The notes beneath the pieces are model-generated. The model did no database searches. It worked only from the letters and a program-made list of their open reading frames with translations, and was not told the DNA's origin. A stretch of DNA of 6,030 bases from Chloroflexota bacterium (GTDB lineage: Bacteria; Chloroflexota; Dehalococcoidia; Lucifugimonadales; Australimonadaceae). Position 1 is the first letter of the stretch. Each line of letters starts with the position of its first letter. The stretch covers positions 1 through 6,030 of the forward strand of contig JACZSI010000111.1 of assembly GCA_022574265.1 (NCBI GenBank), read 5' to 3'. Below are positions 1 to 5,686 of the stretch, in pieces. The translations under genes and the position numbers were made by a program.

Positions 1-232
1 GGCCCGCGGTATGCACGAGCGTGTCGATGCCATGCGTGCGCACGGCGTCCACGAGCGCCGGCAGGTCGCGGACGTCTCCTTGCACGACCTCGGGGACCGC
101 GTCGCCGAGCTTGACGCGCAGGTAGGCGGCGTCGGGCCGCGCGTCGAAGAACACGACCGTCTCGCCGCGCTTGGCGGCCTCCTGGGCGAACGCCGTGCCG
201 ATCAGGCCTGCTCCGGTCACCAAGGTGGTCAT
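1..232 (-). CDS. NAD-dependent epimerase/dehydratase (SDR) family protein, N-terminal part, truncated by window edge
   Basis: Reading leftwards from the ATG at 232-230, 77 codons stay open to the window edge, so the C-terminus is missing. The product begins with a Rossmann-fold nucleotide-binding motif, TGAGLIG (residues 6-12). An acidic residue ends the second strand (FFDAR, Asp30), which usually favours NAD(H) over NADP(H). A GDVRD segment (52-56) and a DTLVHTAG segment (70-77) follow. This order is characteristic of extended short-chain dehydrogenases of the NAD-dependent epimerase/dehydratase family. The catalytic Tyr-x-x-x-Lys lies beyond the window, so the substrate cannot be deduced. 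It starts 12 bases after the MFS transporter stop and is probably the fourth gene of the same operon, with only a weak GA-rich ribosome site. Family assignment is fairly secure; the role in the pathway is inference. Confidence 0.85.
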   Translation of the reverse strand, partial: MTTLVTGAGLIGTAFAQEAAKRGETVVFFDARPDAAYLRVKLGDAVPEVVQGDVRDLPALVDAVRTHGIDTLVHTAG

Positions 233-244
233 GAGCTCGGTCTC

Positions 245-1528
245 CTACGTCGCCGCCGGGACCTTGCGCATGTCCTTCACCCAGAACATCAGCACGACGC
301 CCAGCAGGTAGGACAAGGCGAGGACGGAGAAGGCAACCTGGAAGCTGAAGAGCGCCATCAGTGCACCCGTGAGGATCGCCCAGAACGGGGTGGAGATGAA
401 TCCGATCGTGTAGAAGATGCTGAAGGCGGCATCGAGCTGCTCGTCGGTCACCGAATCGGCGACGAGCGGCTGCGTCAGCGTCATGCGCGAATGCGTGAAC
501 GCGCCGTAGACGGCGAGGCTGACGAACAGCGGCACCAGCGCACCGTCCTGGACGGCCACGAGCCAGCTGCCGAAGGCGGAGAGCACGAGCGACGCCTGCA
601 GCACGCGGGTGCGCGAGAGGCGGTCCGACAGCCATCCGAAGCCGAGCGGTCCGACGATACCACCGAGCTGCTGGACCGACTTGGCCCAAGCTGCTGTCCA
701 GGGACCGAGGAGCAGCTCGGTGCGCATCCAGGGGATGAGGTACAGGTCGTTGACGCCCCCTCCCCGGCCACCCGCCCCCACCATCATGACGAGAGAGATG
801 GCCAGGATGTTGCGGTTCTTCAGCACGAGCCGGTAGTTACTGAACCCCTCTCGCAGCTTGCTCCTGGTCCCCCGCTCGCGGCGCTCGTCCACCGATCGGC
901 GCTCGCTGAAGAACAGGTAGACGAGTCCGAAGGCGACGCTGAAACCGGCGAGCACGAAGAATACCTGACGCCACCCGATGTAGGAGAGCATGGCGGTGGC
1001 AACGAGCGGCGCCAAGAAGCTGCCGACGCTGGCGACGCTGGCGTTGAGGGCAAGCACCTTCCCCCGTGCCTTTGGGAAGTAGCCGGACAGCAGGCTCGCG
1101 CCCACCGGGTGCTGCGCGCTCGAGCCCGTCGCCGCGAACACCCGCGAGCCGACGAACGACCAGAAGGAGAAGGCGAAGCCGGAGAGCATCACGCCGAGGC
1201 CCATGAGCATGTTGGCGAACGCCAGGATCCGCGTCCGCCGGAAGAAGGGCGTGAGGAAGCCGTAGAGCCCCTGGCTGACGCTATTCAGCGTGCTCCGGAT
1301 CGCCTGGAGCACGCCCAGCTGGAACAAACCGAACCCCAGCTCCTCCATGATGGGGACCCAGAGCACGGACAGCATGCCGTTCTGGAAGTGGTTGGCCGCG
1401 TGCGAGGCGTTGGACAGCCAGAGGACCGTCGTGCGCTCGGCCGGGGTGACGACGGCCTCAGCCTCCGCTGGTCGTGCTGAGTCCCCTACGTTGGGCGCTT
1501 GGTCGCCCTCGTCGGGCGTCTGTTGCAC
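245..1528 (-). CDS. MFS transporter
   Basis: A 427-residue integral membrane protein of the major facilitator superfamily, a normal length for a 12-helix transporter. Hydrophobic segments run from about residue 45 to 415. A canonical loop motif A, GFGWLSDRLSRTR, is at 296-308, with a degenerate equivalent in the first half (GFLTPFFRRTR, 90-100). YFPKARGKVLAL (150-161) followed by a Gly/Pro-containing helix (NASVASVGSFLAPL) is typical of the segment around TM4-TM5. The start chosen is GTG at 1528-1526. It shares one base with the oxygenase stop (TAGTG), which suggests translational coupling. The reading frame stays open further upstream, but that stretch lies inside the oxygenase gene and does not look like MFS protein. 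The first 32 residues are hydrophilic. Its position behind a Rieske oxygenase suggests import of an organic acid or aromatic substrate; the substrate itself is not visible. Confidence 0.9.
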   Translation of the reverse strand: MQQTPDEGDQAPNVGDSARPAEAEAVVTPAERTTVLWLSNASHAANHFQNGMLSVLWVPIMEELGFGLFQLGVLQAIRSTLNSVSQGLYGFLTPFFRRTRILAFANMLMGLGVMLSGFAFSFWSFVGSRVFAATGSSAQHPVGASLLSGYFPKARGKVLALNASVASVGSFLAPLVATAMLSYIGWRQVFFVLAGFSVAFGLVYLFFSERRSVDERRERGTRSKLREGFSNYRLVLKNRNILAISLVMMVGAGGRGGGVNDLYLIPWMRTELLLGPWTAAWAKSVQQLGGIVGPLGFGWLSDRLSRTRVLQASLVLSAFGSWLVAVQDGALVPLFVSLAVYGAFTHSRMTLTQPLVADSVTDEQLDAAFSIFYTIGFISTPFWAILTGALMALFSFQVAFSVLALSYLLGVVLMFWVKDMRKVPAAT

Positions 1529-2856
1529 TACGGGCAGTCCGGGTTGGAGCCCGCGACGACCTTCCGCCGCTCCGTGGTCGCCTCGAACCAGTGCTGGTCC
1601 GGACGCAGCAGCATCGCGTCCGACCGCACGCGGTAGACGTCCGGCACCGACGGCTCTGGGGGCAGCTCGCCCCGCTCTGCGAGCGCCCGCACCGTCCTCG
1701 CAAGCTTGCGGCGCACGGCGATGATGCCGCGGTCGGAGGTCCCGAGGTGCTCCTGCGTGCGGTCGAAGATCGGCCCCATCGTGAGCTGGGGCGCCGAGTC
1801 CTGCGCCCAGAACTCCGTGATGCCGGAGTAGAGCTCCGTCTTCTGGAGCGCTCGGTCCTGGAAGAAGTCGTTGTCCAGGCCAGGGCGCACGCGCCAGGCC
1901 CCGAACGGAGCGCTCGTCTTCGGCGCGCGCATCTCCGGGGACACGGTCCACACGCCGGAGCGCGTCGCGAGCTGCTCGCGCTCCTCTCCGGTGAAGGGCC
2001 GTAGCGGGTGGAAGCTGAGGCCGATCACGAAGACGTTCGTGTCGTCGATCGGGATCCACGCGCGCCAGTTGCGCATCGGGTCCTCGCCGTAGGGGCCCGT
2101 CATGATGTGGAAGGGCATCAGGTGCTGGGTGACGCGCCAGTACTCCATGCCGTCCGGTGCGTTGCGGCCCGCGCCGATGCACATGCCGGACTCGGTCTCC
2201 ACGACCTCGAAGCGCGGGTGCCTATCCAGCTTCCTGATGCGGTCGACGAACCCCCGGCCCGTGCCCTGGCGCGTCTCCTTCGCGAGCTCCAGGCGGCTGT
2301 GCACGAACGAGACGTGGCTCTGGTCGATCTCGCCCTCGATCGCCTGGAGCCAGTTCGAGGGCTGCACGCGCTTGGATGCGACGATGTGGTCCTCCGGCAG
2401 ATCGAGCCACTCGAGTGCCGGCAGAGGCGGCGGCGCGCCCTCTGGCTTCCCCATGAACGTCCAGACGATCCCACCGCGCTCCACGCAGGGGTAGGAGACG
2501 ATGCGCACCTTGTCCTTGAAGTCGCTGGCATCCGGCTCGCTCGGCATCTCCATGCAGCGCCCGGAACCGTCGTACTTCCACCCGTGGTAGATGCAGGCGA
2601 GGCCGCCGTCTTCGTTGCGCCCGAAGTAGAGCGAGGCGCCCCGGTGCGCGCAGCGCTCGGCCACCAGACCAGCCGCGCCATGCGTGTCGCGGAAGGCGAC
2701 GAGGTCCTCGCCCATCAGCCGGACGCGCGTCGGCGCGCCGCCGGCCTCGATCTCCCACGAGAAGAGGAACGGTATCCAGTACTGCCGCAGCAGGCTGCCC
2801 ATGGGCGTGCCCGCCCCCACCCTGGTCAGCAGCTCATTGTCGCTCGCGCTCAGCAT
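1528..2856 (-). CDS. Rieske 2Fe-2S oxygenase alpha subunit, phthalate 4,5-dioxygenase-like
   Basis: A 442-residue oxygenase component of a Rieske non-heme iron ring-hydroxylating or demethylating system. The N-terminal Rieske domain has both cluster motifs: CAHRG (Cys69, His71) and CIYHGW (Cys88, His91). The catalytic domain has the mononuclear-iron motif around EGEIDQSHVSFVH, with Asp178 as likely electron bridge and His181 and His186 as ligands. The third, carboxylate ligand is probably Asp353 in FWAQDSAPQ. The following segment MGPIFDRTQEHLGTSDRGII (360-379) is the signature of the phthalate/vanillate-type alpha subunits, which act without a beta subunit and receive electrons from a ferredoxin-reductase protein. 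No such reductase lies in this window. The gene starts 28 bases after the cupin stop with only a weak GGGCGG-type ribosome site, and overlaps the MFS start. Length and motifs are complete, so the enzyme looks functional; the substrate is unknown. Confidence 0.93.
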   Translation of the reverse strand: MLSASDNELLTRVGAGTPMGSLLRQYWIPFLFSWEIEAGGAPTRVRLMGEDLVAFRDTHGAAGLVAERCAHRGASLYFGRNEDGGLACIYHGWKYDGSGRCMEMPSEPDASDFKDKVRIVSYPCVERGGIVWTFMGKPEGAPPPLPALEWLDLPEDHIVASKRVQPSNWLQAIEGEIDQSHVSFVHSRLELAKETRQGTGRGFVDRIRKLDRHPRFEVVETESGMCIGAGRNAPDGMEYWRVTQHLMPFHIMTGPYGEDPMRNWRAWIPIDDTNVFVIGLSFHPLRPFTGEEREQLATRSGVWTVSPEMRAPKTSAPFGAWRVRPGLDNDFFQDRALQKTELYSGITEFWAQDSAPQLTMGPIFDRTQEHLGTSDRGIIAVRRKLARTVRALAERGELPPEPSVPDVYRVRSDAMLLRPDQHWFEATTERRKVVAGSNPDCP

Positions 2857-2884
2857 CGCGTGCCGCCCGTGCTACGCGGCATGC

Positions 2885-3502
2885 CTAGCCGTCGCCCCAC
2901 TCGCCGCTGCTCGTTGGTCCGGCCTCGCCGGTGCACCACGGCACGAGCGCCTTCATGCGGCAGGTGGCCCCGTTGGCGGCCAGCTCCGCCTCGAACAGGC
3001 GGTGGATCTCGGGGTCCTCGGCCTCGTATTCGAGCTGGTTCCCGCCGTCCTCCATGCTCACGTCGCTCACGATCCGCCGTGGGCCGATGCCGAACTTCCG
3101 TCCGCCGCCCGAGCCGGAGAGGATCGCGATGTAGCGAGCGGGCGTCGGGCCTGAGTTGAAGTGCTGGTGCAGGCACTCGTCGTAGGGCACCACGGCGAGT
3201 GTCCCCGGCTGCCAGTCGATCTTCTCGTACAGGTGGTGCTCCGGTTCCGACGTCCCGCCCGGCGCGAGCTCCACGATGTGCGCGTCCTTCTCGTTCGTCC
3301 GATCCAGGTTCAGGATCGCGCCGCGCCCGCCCTTGCGGGCCCACGGCGCGAGCTCCAGGGTCGCCATGTCCTCGACGTAGTACCCATCGACGATGGGCAC
3401 GCCCTGGGCCTTCGCCCAGTCCATGTACGGGTCGATGCGGTCGAGGACCGGCAGGGAGTCCGAGCGCGACTCCGGGCGCACCTCAGGTGCTTGGCTCGTC
3501 AT
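2885..3502 (-). CDS. Cupin-domain protein, apparently an internally deleted member of a two-cupin family
   Basis: A 205-residue soluble protein. The N-terminal part (about 26-93: YMDWAKAQG, VDGYYVEDMATLELAPW, SEPEHHLYEK) resembles the start of bicupin proteins common beside aromatic catabolic genes. The region from about residue 95 (IDWQPGTLAVVPYDECLHQHFN, then PARYIAI and EDGGNQLEYEAEDPEIHRLF) resembles the C-terminal cupin end of the same family. Candidate metal ligands are His89/His90 and Glu93 in motif 1 and His112/His114 in motif 2. The beta-strand stretch that normally lies between the two motifs is missing, and related proteins as I remember them are about 350 residues long. The ATG at 3502 is supported by AAGGAG (3516-3511), 8 bases upstream. 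It is the first gene of the minus-strand operon, 28 bases before the oxygenase. Function is unknown; a metal-dependent dioxygenase or isomerase partner of the pathway is possible if the shortened protein still folds. Confidence 0.8.
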   Translation of the reverse strand: MTSQAPEVRPESRSDSLPVLDRIDPYMDWAKAQGVPIVDGYYVEDMATLELAPWARKGGRGAILNLDRTNEKDAHIVELAPGGTSEPEHHLYEKIDWQPGTLAVVPYDECLHQHFNSGPTPARYIAILSGSGGGRKFGIGPRRIVSDVSMEDGGNQLEYEAEDPEIHRLFEAELAANGATCRMKALVPWCTGEAGPTSSGEWGDG

Positions 3503-3537
3503 GGCGCGTGCTCCTTCCCTGGGTGTTGGACGCTGTA

Positions 3538-3567
3538 TTACTAGCGGAAGCGGACACCGGAAGTCAA
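3538..3567 (-). promoter_or_regulatory. Candidate sigma70-type promoter of the cupin-Rieske-MFS operon
   Basis: On the minus strand TTGACT (3567-3562) matches the -35 consensus at five of six positions. With an 18-base spacer it is followed by TAGTAA (3543-3538), a weaker -10 element within an AT-rich patch that is unusual in this GC-rich DNA. Transcription would start near 3530, giving a leader of about 27 bases that contains the AAGGAG ribosome site. This is pattern matching only. Confidence 0.45.
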
Positions 3568-3689
3568 CGCGGACATGCGTGGTTCCAGCGCCGCGCTCGG
3601 CCCGGCGTCTCTGGGGTCCGGAAACCCAACGACGGCGGGCGGCGTATATCAGGCGTACATCAGCGACGACGCTGGCTGTGGAGGTGACC

Positions 3690-4655
3690 ATGCCGACGAA
3701 CCAGGAGCTCAGAACTGAGACGGTCCCGGCGCTCCGGCGGCCGATGGACCGCCGGCAGTTCATGCGGCGCGCCGCGGTCGTCGGCGTCGGCGCGGCCGTC
3801 ATGCCCGGCTTCCTTGCGGCGTGCGCGGCGGAGGCGACGGCCACCCCCATCCCGACGCCGACACCAACGGCGGCTCCGACTGCCACGGCAACCGCTACCG
3901 CGACGCCCGCGCCGACTCCCGTGCCGTCGTCCTTCGAAGGCGGCGTCAACCCGCTCTTCGTGGTCGGCAACGGCATCACGCGCGAGGACATCGCGGTCCC
4001 CTCCGGCGGCGCGCAGATCAGCTCGTACATGGCGCGTCCGGTGGGCGACGGGCCATGGCCGGGCGTGGTCGTGATCCACGAGAACCGCGGGCTCGTGCCC
4101 TATGTGCGCGATGTCGTGGACGGGCTCGCGAGCTCCGGCTACGTCGCCTTGGCCCCTGACCTGCTCTCCCGCGAGGGCGGGATCGCGCAGGTCGCCAGCG
4201 TCTCGGGGGCGCTGAACGCGGCCCGTGACTCGGGGCAGGCAGCCGGCGACGTGCTCGCCCTTATCGAGTTCCTAAAGCGCCGGTCGGATGTCGCGAAGAT
4301 CGGCATCACCGGCTTCTGCTGGGGCGGCCAGATCGTGTGGAGTGTCGCCACGATGAGCTCGGACATCGCGGCTGCGGTACCCTTCTACGGGTCCAACCCG
4401 CCGCTGGACGCGGTCCCGAACATCACGGCCGCGGTCTACGCGGTGTACGGCGCGCTGGACAGCCGCATCAACGCGGGCATCGACGACATCACGACGGCGC
4501 TGAATGCGGCAGGCACCACGTGGGACTCGAAGGTCTACGCGGACTCGTCGCACGCGTTCATGAACCACACGCGTGAGAGCCGCTATAGCGCAGCGACCGC
4601 GCCGCAGGCATGGGCCGACACGCTCGCCTGGTTCGACCAGCACCTGCGCAGCTAG
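3690..4655 (+). CDS. Tat-exported lipoprotein of the dienelactone hydrolase family
   Basis: A 321-residue alpha/beta-hydrolase of the dienelactone hydrolase (carboxymethylenebutenolidase) family. The ATG at 3690 is supported by GGAGG five bases upstream. The N-terminus has a twin-arginine motif (DRRQFMRR, Arg21-Arg22), a hydrophobic segment and a lipobox LAAC ending at Cys45. It is therefore probably exported folded and lipid-anchored outside the membrane. A Thr/Pro/Ala linker (about 50-80) separates the anchor from the enzyme domain. In that domain HENRG (130-134) supplies the conserved Glu131, GFCWGG (208-213) the nucleophile Cys210, GALD (254-257) Asp257 and SSHAF (286-290) His288, so the triad is intact. 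Family members cleave cyclic lactone esters, but many have other ester substrates; the real substrate is unknown. Characterised DLHs are cytoplasmic, so export is unusual. It is 33 bases upstream of a cupredoxin lipoprotein and probably co-transcribed with it. Confidence 0.93.
   Translation: MPTNQELRTETVPALRRPMDRRQFMRRAAVVGVGAAVMPGFLAACAAEATATPIPTPTPTAAPTATATATATPAPTPVPSSFEGGVNPLFVVGNGITREDIAVPSGGAQISSYMARPVGDGPWPGVVVIHENRGLVPYVRDVVDGLASSGYVALAPDLLSREGGIAQVASVSGALNAARDSGQAAGDVLALIEFLKRRSDVAKIGITGFCWGGQIVWSVATMSSDIAAAVPFYGSNPPLDAVPNITAAVYAVYGALDSRINAGIDDITTALNAAGTTWDSKVYADSSHAFMNHTRESRYSAATAPQAWADTLAWFDQHLRS
3837..3929 (+). repeat. Low-complexity Thr/Pro/Ala linker of the DLH lipoprotein
   Basis: This stretch is composed mostly of ACC/ACG/ACN and CCN/GCN codons and encodes alternating TP and TA dipeptides between the lipid-anchored cysteine and the hydrolase domain. 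It is a flexible surface spacer rather than an independent genetic element, and resembles the linker in the next gene. Confidence 0.8.
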
Positions 4656-4688
4656 ACATCCCAAGAGACACAACGGAGGTCATTCACC

Positions 4689-5198
4689 ATGAGCCGGATC
4701 CCCCTCGCAATCGTCGCCGTGTTGGCCCTGCTGCTCGCCGCCTGCGGAAGCGACCCGACCCCGACGCCGCTGCCGACCGCGACGCCGACGGCGACGCCGG
4801 TGCCGCCGGCGACCGCGACCCCGACCCTAGCGCCGACCGCCACGCCGGCTCCCGTCGTGAGCGACGTAAGCATCGAGCTCGGCTCGTACTTCGTGACGCC
4901 CAGCGTCGCGTCGGTGCCCGCTGGTACCGTCAACTTCACCGTCAACAACCCCGACACGCGGGCCCACGTCTTCATCGTGATCAAGACCGACCTCGCGCCA
5001 GAGGCACTGGTCATGGCGGGAAGCGCGGCGGACCCCGCGGCATCCGGCACGGTGCTCGGGACGATCACGCGAGACCAGCTCGGGGCCGGGGCGTCGGCGA
5101 GCATCAGCTTCGAGATGGACGCGGGGAGCTACGTGCTGATCTGCAACCGCGGCAGCCACTACAGCCGCGGGATGACGGTCGCCTTCACGGTGGAGTGA
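4689..5198 (+). CDS. Lipid-anchored cupredoxin (plastocyanin-like blue copper protein)
   Basis: A 169-residue lipoprotein. Residues 1-18 form a Sec-type signal peptide and the lipobox LAAC ends at Cys19, so the protein should be anchored outside the cytoplasmic membrane. A Thr-Pro-rich linker covers about 23-55. The C-terminal domain (57-169) is a cupredoxin beta-sandwich. His93 lies in the segment after NNPDTRAHV, and the C-terminal loop has Cys152, His157 and Met162 in the C-x4-H-x4-M spacing of plastocyanin/azurin-like sites. All four type-1 copper ligands are thus present, implying electron transfer or copper binding. The ATG at 4689 follows GGAGGT with an 8-base gap. It probably shares a transcript with the exported hydrolase upstream. 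The redox partner is not visible. The family call is strong; the physiological role is inference. Confidence 0.9.
   Translation: MSRIPLAIVAVLALLLAACGSDPTPTPLPTATPTATPVPPATATPTLAPTATPAPVVSDVSIELGSYFVTPSVASVPAGTVNFTVNNPDTRAHVFIVIKTDLAPEALVMAGSAADPAASGTVLGTITRDQLGAGASASISFEMDAGSYVLICNRGSHYSRGMTVAFTVE
4755..4853 (+). repeat. Low-complexity Thr-Pro linker of the cupredoxin lipoprotein
   Basis: Imperfect repeats of the hexamer type ACGCCG encode a chain of TP and ATP units between the lipid anchor and the copper domain. The style is common in Chloroflexota extracellular lipoproteins and is one of the main taxonomic hints in the window. Confidence 0.8.
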
Positions 5199-5227
5199 CG
5201 CCCGGACTGCGCGACGACGGACAAAGA

Positions 5228-5259
5228 ATCAGGCCCGGGCGGGACCGCCCGGGCCTGAT
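5228..5259. terminator. GC-rich hairpin between convergent genes, likely intrinsic terminator
   Basis: Bases 5228-5242 and 5245-5259 are perfect reverse complements; realistically this is a 14-bp stem with a four-base loop. It lies 29 bases after the cupredoxin stop and 21 bases after the stop of the converging selenoprotein gene. On the minus strand the stem is followed by a T-rich run (TTCTTTGT); on the plus strand no T tract follows. It therefore probably terminates the minus-strand gene best, and may work in both directions. Confidence 0.8.
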
Positions 5260-5280
5260 CGCTTGCGTTCCCAGACACTC

Positions 5281-5592
5281 CTAGGACGCGACGACCGCCG
5301 CTTCGGACGCTGCTTCAGCAGCTTCGTGCAGGTCCTTCAGCGCGAGGCCCACCTTGTTGCGGAGGACCTTCAGAGTCGGAACGAAGTCCTCCTCCTTGAG
5401 CTCCTTGCGGTCGTAAACCTTCACGCCGTCGAGGTAGACCTCGAACCGGCCCTCAGCGACCGGGGTCAGCGCGATCGAGGTCTTGCGGACCTCCCCATCA
5501 GCCAACTCGGCGGCGAGACTCGCCGCCTGCCAGAAGTACCCTCAGGAAACGCAGTACTTGATCTCGAGGCGTACCCGTCCTTCGCTCGGCAT
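5281..5592 (-). CDS. SelW-like (Rdx/SelT-SelW-SelH family) selenoprotein with in-frame TGA as selenocysteine
   Basis: A 104-codon gene (103 residues) read through one in-frame TGA at codon 17 (5544-5542). The ATG at 5592 has a near-perfect ribosome site, AAGGAGGT, four bases upstream. The N-terminus forms a first beta strand (VRLEIKY) followed by Cys14-Val-Ser-Sec17-Gly-Tyr. This CxxU motif occupies the CxxC/CxxU redox position of the thioredoxin-like Rdx family (compare CxxU-G-Y in SelW). An alpha helix follows, then GRFEVYLDGVKVYDRK (48-63), which matches the conserved G-x-F-E-V-x-x-x-G strand pair, and a C-terminal helix. The codons continue in the same frame to the TAG at 5283-5281. A hairpin suited to a bacterial SECIS element lies just behind the TGA. 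Members are probably thiol or selenol redox proteins of uncertain partner. A start at the downstream TTG (5505) would remove the redox motif. The alternative is a nonsense mutation, which is less likely given the exact position of the TGA. Confidence 0.88.
5509..5527 (-). promoter_or_regulatory. Candidate bacterial SECIS element within the selenoprotein reading frame
   Basis: In the mRNA, bases +15 to +22 after the UGA (GGCGGCGA) pair perfectly with +26 to +33 (UCGCCGCC), leaving the loop GUC. The apical loop begins 22 bases downstream of the UGA and its first base is G. These are the main criteria of the published bacterial SECIS consensus: a short apical loop with G in the first two positions, at about 16-37 bases from UGA, on a stem of 4-16 pairs. 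Such a hairpin would recruit SelB with Sec-tRNA. The structure is read by eye without energy calculation. Confidence 0.75.
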
Positions 5593-5605
5593 GGGAACCT
5601 CCTTG

Positions 5606-5619
5606 ACGCACCGGTGCGT
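5606..5619. promoter_or_regulatory. Perfect 14-bp palindrome in the leader of the selenoprotein gene, possible operator
   Basis: ACGCACCGGTGCGT is its own reverse complement. It sits one base upstream of the AAGGAGGT ribosome site (5604-5597) of the selenoprotein gene. A weak -10-like element, TATCTT (minus strand, 5638-5633), lies about 13 bases further upstream. The palindrome would therefore fall in the first bases of the transcript, where a dimeric repressor could block transcription. As RNA it could form a 5-bp stem with a CCGG loop next to the ribosome site. No regulator is identifiable. Confidence 0.4.
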
Positions 5620-5666
5620 GCCAGCAGCGCCCAAGATAGCAGAGCGCCGGCCGCCGGCACGCCCGA

Positions 5667-5683
5667 GGCGCTAGAATAGCGCC
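5667..5683 (+). promoter_or_regulatory. Candidate -10 element TAGAAT inside a short inverted repeat, upstream of the exosortase gene
   Basis: GGCGCT (5667-5672) and AGCGCC (5678-5683) are inverted repeats around AGAAT. The sequence TAGAAT at 5672-5677 matches the -10 consensus at five of six positions and ends nine bases before the ATG at 5687. No good -35 element is visible and no Shine-Dalgarno sequence precedes the ATG, so transcription could begin at or very near the start codon. The inverted repeat may be an operator or chance. Confidence 0.4.
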
Positions 5684-5686
5684 ATC

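Noticed and set aside
11..1480. Long plus-strand open frame of 489 codons
   Set aside because: It lies antisense to the MFS and epimerase genes, is rich in Arg/Glu/His/Gly with no recognisable domain, and is a usual shadow frame in GC-rich DNA.
1529..2182. N-terminal extension of the MFS reading frame by 218 codons
   Set aside because: The extension overlaps the oxygenase gene in another frame and is Arg/Pro/Ala-rich without membrane or domain features. The GTG at 1528 gives a normal MFS length.
2008..3159. Plus-strand open frame of 383 codons
   Set aside because: Antisense to the Rieske oxygenase and cupin genes, which have clear motifs; composition is low-complexity Arg/Ala/Pro with no family signature.
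3641..3661. TATATC/TACATC as -10 elements for the dienelactone hydrolase gene
   Set aside because: The AT-rich patch is suggestive, but no acceptable -35 lies at the right distance and several alignments are equally weak, so no promoter was listed.
3393..3689. N-terminal extension of the dienelactone hydrolase frame upstream of 3690
   Set aside because: It runs antisense into the cupin gene and across the intergenic region. The ATG at 3690 has a strong ribosome site and leads directly to a Tat/lipoprotein signal.
4755..4853. Periodic ACGCCG-type repeats as a CRISPR or tandem-repeat locus
   Set aside because: The periodicity follows codons of a Thr-Pro linker within a clear lipoprotein gene; there are no spacers and no repeats outside the frame.
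5281..5505. 74-residue minus-strand protein starting at TTG 5505
   Set aside because: It is the downstream part of the selenoprotein. The TTG lacks a ribosome site of the quality found at 5592 and would lose the first strand and the CxxU motif of the fold.
5542..5544. In-frame TGA as a nonsense mutation or sequencing error (pseudogene)
   Set aside because: The codon coincides with the known Sec position of the family, is followed by a SECIS-like hairpin, and the rest of the frame is intact. Not excluded, but less likely.
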